This document shows positions 41,655 to 50,000 of a DNA stretch of 50,000 nucleotides, in pieces; position 1 is the first letter of the stretch; every line of letters begins with the position of its first letter. The position numbers were made by a program, and so were the translations under genes. The stretch spans positions 3,367,501 to 3,417,500 of the forward strand of contig JACVTC010000002.1 of assembly GCA_016946835.1 (NCBI GenBank), in the 5' to 3' direction. Under the pieces are notes generated by a model. The model was not told the origin of the DNA. It ran no database searches and saw nothing but the letters and a program-made list of their open reading frames with translations. The stretch is from Neocallimastix lanati (nom. inval.) (taxonomy: Eukaryota; Neocallimastigomycota; Neocallimastigomycetes; Neocallimastigales; Neocallimastigaceae).

Positions 41655-42005
41655 AATAATTTTTATTTCTAACTTTTCCCATTCATCGATAATAACACCG
41701 CGTCCATTATTGAGAGTAATAATTTAAGTATTAGTGTTATCTAACGAATTTGTATTAGTTTTTTCACCGGAAGGTGAAAATCCATGCCATATCATTTCGA
41801 CGTCGACGCTCTTAGCAACGGTAAATTCAAGGGAATACCATTTCATCATCAATCTAATAAAAGATCGACAAATTAATGGTATTAAGTTTGTTAGAAACTC
41901 CGCAATCCCCACAAAATACGGAACAATCAACGAAATTGAACTTTGTTTAAAAATACGGTCAATTAATTGTCTTTGCTCCACATCATTAAGTTTAATTTTT
42001 TTCAT
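41655..42005 (-). mobile_element. Diverged LINE C-terminal fragment
   Basis: On the - strand it reads PYFVGIAEFLTNLIPLI, KSVDVEMI and, after one stop, GVIIDEWEKLE. These match SYFVGLAEFLTNVMPIV, KSVDVVTI and GVIFDEWEELE of the copy at 42574-42993, though other positions differ widely. It is a related but older or distinct subfamily, represented only by its last about 115 codons. Confidence 0.75.
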
Positions 42006-42477
42006 ATATTAAACGCTAGCCAAGCAGTCTATATTAATTTATGAAAAAATATTTATTATTTATAAAAAAATTAATTTTTTTTTTTGTTTCGAAAATTTTT
42101 TTTTTTTTAATAAATTAATAATATTTTACTCAATTTAATGATAGAATTATCAAAATAATTAAAATTTTAATTTTTAATTTTTAATTTTTAATTTTTAATT
42201 TTTAATTTTTAATTTTTAATTTTTTATTTTTTATTTTTTATTTTTTATTTTTTTTTTAGAAATAACAGTTATTAATTTAAATAAATTGTATATATAATAG
42301 AATGTATTATTAATCTATTATATTATTGAATTTACATATATTACACTATATTTTTTAATTATCTATTTGAAAAAAATTTAATAATTCATATTATTCTAAT
42401 ATATTTAAAATTTATTTTAATATATTATATAAATTAAAATTTACTATACTTTATTAGGAATTACCAGTTTTTTTTTT
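42006..42477. other. Spacer between two LINE fragments, with a 7-base repeat
   Basis: Contains TTTTTAA units (42165-42225) passing into TTTTTTA units (to about 42255); otherwise A/T filler. Confidence 0.7.
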
Positions 42478-43190
42478 AGACTAGGAATAAACTTTATTTA
42501 ATAATATTTTTTTTTAAAAAAATACATGAAGTTTAAATACATGAATTTTTTTTTTTATATTAATATTAAAAAACTACGTTATGAGATTCGAGGACGAAAT
42601 GGCCTCTAACTCTTCCCATTCATCGAAGATAACTCCATGTGGATGAAAATTATCATTCGAATCTGTATCAGAATTTCTTCTTTGCCTTATCGTTACGACG
42701 TCGACGCTCTTGACAACGGTAGGTCTAACACTATACAAATCGATCATGGTGTAAAAATCACCAATCACAATAGGCATAACGTTAGTAAGGAATTCCGCAA
42801 GCCCCACAAAATATGAAATCGGGAAAGAAGACTCGTTCGAAGGTGATTGAAAAATATTATTAATAAATCGCCTTCTTTCCCCCGAGCTGATCTTTAAGAT
42901 TTCAAATACTGCATTTCCGCCAAGAAGAAGACACAGCACGTAAAAATTGATATTATCATCAAAATCTTCCTCTTTATCATCAGGAATGTTCAATGATTTC
43001 TCATGAACAATTAGAGAAAAATTAATAAAAATTTCATCAACAAAGGGAATGAAATGTCGCCTAAATTCTTCAAATTTAGGACATAAAAGTATCCAGTGTG
43101 TAAAACTAGGTATGCTGTTACTCTCACCACAACAAGGGCAGTATGTTGGGCAATTTTCTGTTAAAAGTGAAATTTACTTTAATATACTGA
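42478..43190 (-). mobile_element. 5'-truncated LINE copy, best-preserved C-terminal domain
   Basis: An uninterrupted frame of about 200 codons (about 43172 to 42574) on the - strand. It has a CCHC knuckle CPCCGESNSIPSFTHWILLC (CX2CX10HX4C), then CPKFEEF, ISSGERRRFINNIF, SYFVGLAEFLTN, KSVDVVTI and the end GVIFDEWEELEA. A CCHC knuckle at the end of the RT-containing protein is typical of many LINEs. The 3' untranslated part ends in the tail complementary to AGACTAGGAATAAACTT at 42478-42494. The lack of stops makes this the youngest copy in the window and a good reference for the others. Confidence 0.85.
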
Positions 43191-43194
43191 GGAT

Positions 43195-43500
43195 TAAATA
43201 TAAATAAAATTGCGTTTTAGAATAATTACCAGAAATAATTTAATGATTAAACAAAATATCCATTCCTTTTTTTATAATCTAAACCAATAATGTCTGCATC
43301 TCTTCTAACAAGAAGGAGGTTATATACTCGGTACCAACGTCACATAATATATTTACACACTTATTATTCAAAAAATTACTAATATTAACAAGATTATAAT
43401 TATTTGATCTACTAATATAAGTAAGAATACTATTATTTTCACTATCAATACTATTACCATTATTAACAACACAACACTATTGCTATTGTTAGAATGTGAT
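43195..43500 (-). mobile_element. Retroelement fragment with retropepsin-like motif
   Basis: On the - strand an asparagine-rich stretch leads into NILCDVGTEYITSFLLEEMQ and, after one stop, KKGMDILFNH and IISG. D-x-G-T, a hydrophobic run and GMDIL-x2-H about 25 residues later recall the start and end of Ty3/copia-type aspartic protease domains. The same series occurs at 12.9 and 30.6 kb. The LINE at 42478-43190 seems to have inserted next to it. Confidence 0.45.
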
Positions 43501-43640
43501 ATGTCCCTGAGGCTAATTAATTCCTACAGGAATATTAAAAAGTACCATAATTACTCAACTATCCAAAAAATTAGTAACATGATAAATATTACATTATAGT
43601 ATTATACATGAATGATGCATACATGAAAAAATAGTAAATT

Positions 43641-43687
<47 letters not shown>

Positions 43688-44283
43688 AAAAAAGGAAAAA
43701 AAAAAAAAAAATGGAAGAAAAATAATACTATTCCATAAAATTTTTAAAAGTTAATAACTTTAATAAATAATATTGATTAAAAAAAACTGAAATAAGCAAT
43801 TATACCAAAATCGTTCATTGCAATGTTTGAATATCTTACCATCATTCTCGGTACTATGAGAATTAAGATGATCTTCCCTCAATGAACCCCATAGAAGGTG
43901 ATATGTCCCAGAGGGGATATTCCTTTTCCTTTTTTTTTAAAAAAATATTTTAAATTTTATTTTTATTTTCTATTTAACTTTATTTATTAAGATAGTTTAA
44001 ATTTAATTTATCAAAAAATAATAAATAAGAAATAATAAACTATTTCCTGATAAAAATATATATATATATAATTAAGATATCTTTAATTAAAACAATTCTA
44101 ATTATATTTTACATTTTTTTTTTTTTCTAAATATCTTTCATGATAAATAATTACATTTAATATTATTTTAATAACTTATTATTATTATTATAATTATTAT
44201 TATTATTATTATTTAATTAATAACACTATATTATATATTATATTATATTTTATAATTTAAATTCAATTTTTATATTTATAATT
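43501..44283. other. Spacer with long poly(A) tract
   Basis: A run of about 46 A residues around 43639-43685 followed by shorter A runs. The segment GTGATATGTCCC occurs twice (43496 and 43899), each near complex sequence, which suggests retroelement untranslated DNA. No gene. Confidence 0.5.
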
Positions 44284-47200
44284 TTAATTTTCTATATTAT
44301 CAATCATTGCAATTACTCTATTGCCTAAATCTCTTAATAATTCATTTTTAATTTTAATAGAAGAATCTTCTGTTGTAGATATCACATTTTCAAATGATTT
44401 TACTAAATTACCAATAATATCTTTGATTTCAAATACTTCTAATAAATCAATAACAGAAGATTGTTGACTTTCAAATATAATTAAATATAAGGATGACAAA
44501 ACCGATAAAACTACAGAATTTAAAAAAAATATAAAATAAAAAAATTAAAAATAAAAAATAATTTTAAAAAAAAATAAATATTTTTATTGTTAATTGATAT
44601 ATATATATATATGTTAATTAATGTATAATTTATAATAATTTATAATATAAACTTACCTGAAGTATTTATTATATTTTCATTTTGTAAAACTTGAACAATA
44701 GCACTTACGATATTAATATCTCTTTCTTCATCATCATTATTTATATATTGTTTAAATAAAGAAAAGTTATTTAATAGTTTAAGACCATATGAAACTATTT
44801 CATTATTTTCGGATAATAATGAGTTGGATAAAAAGTTAATAAATATTTCTTTTGCGGTTTCATTATTATATTGAATTTCACTTATTATATATCCAACAGC
44901 ATATAAATCATTGCACCAGTTACATAACTTTATTATTATTAATAATTAATAAGATTAAGGTTAAGGTTATTATTATTATTATTATTATCATTATTATTAT
45001 TATTATAAATATATAAAAAAAAATTTACTATTTTTAAAAGTAAGGACTGAATTTCAATATCTGTACAATCTTTAAACTTGTATATTAATTTTAATAAAGA
45101 AATATCTATATAAATATAATAAATGTTTTCAATTAATAACAAAATATTTTAATAAAACGAAATATTACAAAAAATAAATTTATGAATACCTTTTTTTGAT
45201 ACAAGTATTTCTTTCACTTTATTATTTAAATATAATTTCTTTAAAATTTCAAGAAGAGGAATAACATCATTATTATCTAACAAATCAATGGATTTTTCTA
45301 TTTTAATATACAGTGATTATATGAACATTAATATTTGTATAAAATATTTTTTATATTCTTTTTTTTTTTTTTGTTTCTTGAAAATAATAAATATTTAAGT
45401 AATTTAAATTTTATATAAAAATATTTACGTATAGCATCTATACAAGAATCCGTTATGACATTGTTTGGATCAGGATTACTATTTATATGATATTTTAAAT
45501 TCATTAGAGCATCCCATTCATTTTGATCTAATTTATTATTATTTACAAGGGAAGTTTTTAAATTTGTAATAATATCATCAAAATTCTCAATTTGATCAAA
45601 AGTATAATGTTCTAACGGAATAAATTTGTTTTGCATATTAAGTTTAATACATGGTTTTGCTTATATTTTGATTATATAAAATCATATATTAATTATTAAC
45701 AATGAATAATATAAGTATATAATCTTAATATCTTTTTATAAATAATTTTTATATTTATATTTACAATTTTGAGCCTCGTTAATCAACTCATTCATTTTTC
45801 TTTCAATTTCATTTCTATTAGCACCAACAATACGGCCAACCTATAAAATAGTAATAATAATAATAATATTATTATTATTATTTTATATTAATAAAAAAAA
45901 TTTTTTTTTTATTGTTTAATAATTTACATAAAATATTATTAATAAAAATATATATAACAATATTATTTATATTATTTATTTATTTACTTCTTTTCCATTT
46001 TTAATGTATGCAAAAGTTGGAGTAGCGGATATACCATAATATCTTGGAATTAATGGATCACATTGACGAATATCAATTTTAACAGCTACTATATTTGGTA
46101 CTGGACTTGCTTTTTTGTAAGATGGTTGCGAAGTTTTTTCTTTAAGCCATTTTTCAAAAATTGGAGCAATAGTACGACAAGGTGGACAATTTGCCATGGT
46201 AAAATCGATAATAACAAAACTATGATTAATTATAGTTTGATTAAGTTGATCTAATGATGAAATATTTCTGATTAATGAAAATTTATTATTTGAATTAGAA
46301 CTTTCCTCTGTTGGATTTGGCATAGATTGTTCTGGCATTGCCGTTGTAGTCGATTTACCAATATTACCAAGAAAATTAACTAATAAATCATTATTTGCAG
46401 GGTTATTTACAATGGAATTAAGACTTTGGATTCCATTTTGAATAGTACCATAAGTATCCCCATTTGATTCTGGACTATTAATTTGATTAGCAATAGCCTG
46501 TGAAAACTGCCTAACAAGTGGTCCCAATGGTCTATTAAAATAAAAATAATAATTTTTAATATGTAAATATGTGAATTTTTTTTTTTAAAAAAAAAATAAT
46601 TTATACTAATATTTAATATATAAATAATTACGTATTTAATGCTTCTCTTGGAAGGTTAGTTATAAATTCTGGAATATTTTTTCCAGTTAAAAATTGACAA
46701 ACTTCATTTGAAAAGCTTTTTATTTTTAATAACATTATAAAATTAGAATTAATAACAAAAATAAATTTTTTTTGCACTTTAATTTTAACTTTCTTTTATT
46801 TTTTTAAAGTTCACAATAAATATTAATTTTATATACTTACTTATTACAATTGTTTTCAAATAAATCATATGTTGTTTCACTAAAAATATTTTAATAAATA
46901 ATTACATAATTGAGAATAAATTATTAACAAGATCCAGTTTTTATTATATTATTCGTAAATATCTAGAATTTTTAATAATAATACCTATATCTTGAAGAAA
47001 TCTCACGTAAAAATTCTAAAAATATATCTTTTGGAATAAATGTTTCACCCATATCAAAAGTTTGCATTGGTTGACCATGATGAGTTTGTCCCTAATTTTA
47101 TTATAAAATTCAGATATATATTATTATACATATGTCTTCTCTTTATGTATATTTATAAACTTAAGTTTAAATAATAAAACTATTATAACACATACAGGGA

Positions 47201-47622
47201 CAGAAGTTTGAATTCCTGAAGCATAATAATATTCAGTACCATATACAACAATGGAAGTATGCCTTAAATAAAACGTTTAAAATATTATATATTATTATAT
47301 TATTAATTTTTAAACAATTATAATAAAATTAAAATTATTAATTCAAAATCTTTATAATTTTGTTCCTTGATAAAAATCTATCATCTAGAATTTACCATAT
47401 ACCATCAAATTGTTGACCAGCTAGTTGTCTTGAATATAATTTAGCTAAACCTGAAATATAACAAAATTAATAGAAATATTAATAATTTTATATATATTTA
47501 AATTTAAATAAATTACAATTATCTTTTATTATCTTTATTAATGAAATTTTTTTTCTTTTATAAAAAAATGATATACCTCTTGACAAATCGTATAAGTATA
47601 AAGTAACCTTTTCTGAAGCCAT
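44284..47622 (-). CDS. PPPDE-thioredoxin-PUL fusion protein (DeSI-type isopeptidase, thioredoxin, PUL)
   Basis: Thirteen exons in phase on the - strand: 47622-47577, 47450-47396, 47262-47196, 47091-46985, 46879-46841, 46715-46632, 46531-45988, 45840-45765, 45659-45429, 45297-45190, 45117-45029, 44927-44657, 44510-44284; 647 residues. Residues about 5-135 are a PPPDE/DeSI cysteine peptidase: dyad H35 ([12 protein letters not shown]) and C103 (LFENNCN, continuing [11 protein letters not shown]), both present. Known members remove SUMO or ubiquitin. Residues about 220-330 are thioredoxin-like with active site CPPC (about 248-251) instead of CGPC, and the cis-proline region [11 protein letters not shown]. 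Residues about 355-647 are helical and match a PUL domain, which in PLAA/Doa1 binds Cdc48/p97. This three-part fusion is known in fungi; a cytosolic or nuclear role in Cdc48-linked protein turnover is inferred. No signal peptide. Confidence 0.9.
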
Positions 47623-49470
47623 TTATATTTTTATATTTATATTTTTTTATTTTTTTTTATTGATATATATATTTCCTAAAGTATTGAGTTCAAATAATAT
47701 GTTTTATTTTATTATTTATGATATTGTAATATTTAATAACTTCTATATAAAAAAAATATGCTTTTATAAATTGATTCAATCTTTTATATTTAGTTGATTA
47801 TATATTACTCTCAAAAGAATTATAAATTTAATATGAAGAAAAACTATTCCTTATATATGCAATTTTATTATATTTTTGTAAAAAAAAAATATAATAATAT
47901 AAAAGAACCCTAAAATTAATAAATTATTCCTTTTCTTTATTATTGTTTCTATTCTGTTAATATTTATTTATTTATTTACCAACTTATTCACTTATTTATT
48001 TATATAAATTTATTTATTTATTATTATTTATTTATTAATTATTAATTAAACAAATTTTATTGTATTATTTTATATTTTCTACTAATTAATAATTAATAAA
48101 TAAATTATAATATATAGAAAAATTTAGAAATAGATACAAAAAGAAAAATAAAAAATAAAAATAAAAAATCATTGGATAAATTATTACTAAAAGTTTTAAA
48201 TAAATATAAATATATAAATCCTATATATATAAAATTAAATTCAAAATAAATTTGAAATAAATTACGCCCATATATTAAAATATAAAATATATTTAGATAA
48301 AAAAAAAAACGTTTTTAAATTTTATTTTTAATAAATAAAAAAAAAGGATATTATGAACCTCCAAATTTCAAACTCTGGCTTTACAAACCAATAAACATTT
48401 ATAGTTATATAAGCTTATTTAAAAAGAAATTTAATTTTTTTTTAACTTTGATTATGAATCCTGTAATTAAAAAAAAAATAAACATATATATATAAAGGTA
48501 TTTCTAAAAATTAAAAAAAAATATATAAAAAAGAATAATGCAAAGCAATTATATCTTTGGATTATGTTTAAAAATAAATATTTTAAATTATTATTAATTG
48601 CTCAATTAAAAGATAATTAAAGTATAGCCATTCATTATTAGTATTTATTAAAAATGAAAATATGAAAAATGGTATGATTTTTTATTAAATAAAAGAACAA
48701 AATTGTCCATAATATATATTTTAAATAAAATTTAACTATATATTATTTAATAATTATATTTTGTACTTAATATAAATATTAAATTTTATAATATTATTAT
48801 ATAATATACATCAAATTATGTTTTTTTCTTTTCTTTTTTTTGTTTAGTATAAATATTATAAATTAGATTATAAATAAAATGGCTATTGGAAATTATTTAA
48901 TTATTAATATTAAAATAATAACAAATGTAAAAATTATTACATATTTATTAATATTAATATATATGCATGTTTTAAGTTTTCCCTTAATAATGATCTTTGA
49001 TTAAATAATTTACGAAGTTAATTTATATTAAAATTAATCATATAATATTTTAATATATGTTAAATATATATTTTTCTAAAAATTATTATTATAACATAAT
49101 AATATTTATTAATAATAGTTAAATATTTTTATAAAATACTTAATCATTATTGATATTAAAATAAAAGAAGACATTTTAATACAATTTAATAAATATAAAT
49201 ATTGTTTGATTCAAGTAATTATAGTTTAAAAAAAAAAAAAAAAAAAAAATCACCTATATGTATTTAATTAAAAAAAGGAAAAGAAAAAAATTTTTTTTTT
49301 TTTACAATTTCTTCATTATGTTATGGAATTTTTTCATAACTTTAATATATATATTATATTTAAAAAAACAAGCAAATAATAATATAAGACCTAACTTTCG
49401 AAGATTGGATAAATGTTCTCAAAATATTTAGATATCTTAAATGTAATCAAAATTGAGGTATAAAATTCAC
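47623..49470. other. AT-rich intergenic region
   Basis: About 1.85 kb with no supportable gene. It includes the promoter region of the PPPDE gene at its left, a TTTA-rich stretch near 47970-48035 and an A run near 49229-49248. Confidence 0.6.
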
Positions 49471-49479
49471 CAAAGTCAT

Positions 49480-49890
49480 TATATTAAATATAGATGTAGA
49501 TGCAGGTTATGGAGTAGACAAAGAAACCAGGAAGTCTACCACTGATTACTTATTTATGATAGAAATTGGTACAACCTCATGGTCCTTTAAACTGCAATGT
49601 TGGGATGTCATATCTACTACAAAGAACGAATACTATAGTATTGAAGAATGCTCATGATGCTGTTTATGGTATGAAATTTTATTCTACGAACTTGGATTTG
49701 ATTACAAATGTATTACTATAAATGTCGATAATAAAACAGCTATTTGCATCAGCGAGAACGAAACAATCAATCCCAAATCTAGACATATCGATATAAGATA
49801 TCATCATATTAGAAAATTAATTACACAAAATAAAATCAAACTACAATATATAAAAACTAATGAAAACTTACAGTTGAATAACAAAATATT
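49480..49890 (+). mobile_element. Ty1/copia-type retrotransposon RNase H relic
   Basis: From about 49493 the + strand reads DVDAGYGVDKETRKSTTDYL, TTSWSFKLQC, STTKNEYYSIEECS, then a TGA (49655-49657), then YELGFDYK, VDNKTAICISENE and SRHIDIRYHHIRKLI. These are the copia RNase H landmarks in order: D-D-KSTSGY, SWSSKKQ, STTEAEY, DN-SAI, KHIDIRYHFIRE. The sequence upstream is not recognisable RT, so the element is truncated as well as interrupted. Confidence 0.9.
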
Positions 49891-50000
49891 TAAATGCAAA
49901 CTCTTTAAATAACATTAGAGAATAGATAATACATAAATTTTAAAGAAAGATGTAAAATAATTAAATAATATTAATTATAGTATTAAAATAAAATATTTTA

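Overview
The window is a eukaryotic nuclear segment of extreme A+T content. Exons are compact and somewhat richer in G+C, introns are short GT-AG and almost pure A/T, and intergenic DNA is full of homopolymers and simple repeats. The gene set fits an anaerobic gut fungus (Neocallimastigomycota) or a close zoosporic relative. It includes a fungal Bir1-type protein with two BIR domains, a mitochondrial-class aconitase without a transit peptide, a flagellar GAS8/DRC4 relic, and a fungal PPPDE-thioredoxin-PUL fusion. The assignment is inference; no rRNA or marker gene is present.

Layout: 1-930 is the 3' end of a CCCH zinc-finger gene (Nab2/ZC3H14-like). 1777-6799 is a seven-exon Bir1/survivin-like gene and 9024-12281 a five-exon aconitase gene. 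12.8-14.7 kb holds retroelement-related pieces on the + strand. 15.1-16.06 kb is a broken GAS8/DRC4 gene, directly beside a 3.2-kb AAAAT satellite (16240-19461) with a higher-order organisation. 22894-26986 is one eight-exon coiled-coil gene on the - strand. From 19.7 to 31.3 kb, and again from 41.6 to 43.5 kb, there are truncated or internally deleted copies of one non-LTR retrotransposon (LINE) lineage, nearly all on the - strand, with retropepsin-like scraps. 31.9-34.8 kb holds two tandem hsp20 genes. A third, inverted and broken hsp20 copy ends exactly where a virus-type mRNA-capping-enzyme gene begins (36240-37730, - strand, broken by three lesions). 40223-40903 is a cysteine-rich membrane-protein gene with one stop. 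44284-47622 is a 13-exon PPPDE-thioredoxin-PUL gene. The right end carries a Ty1/copia RNase H relic.

The genes do not form an operon or pathway. The live ones serve chromosome segregation, mRNA 3'-end/poly(A) metabolism, citrate metabolism, protein-folding stress, and ubiquitin/SUMO-Cdc48 protein turnover. The most unusual content lies in the accessory part: the capping-enzyme relic fused to an hsp20 fragment, the ordered pentanucleotide satellite, and the LINE cluster. Splice sites, reading phases and coordinates were worked out by hand from the sequence; family names rest on remembered motifs, not on searches.
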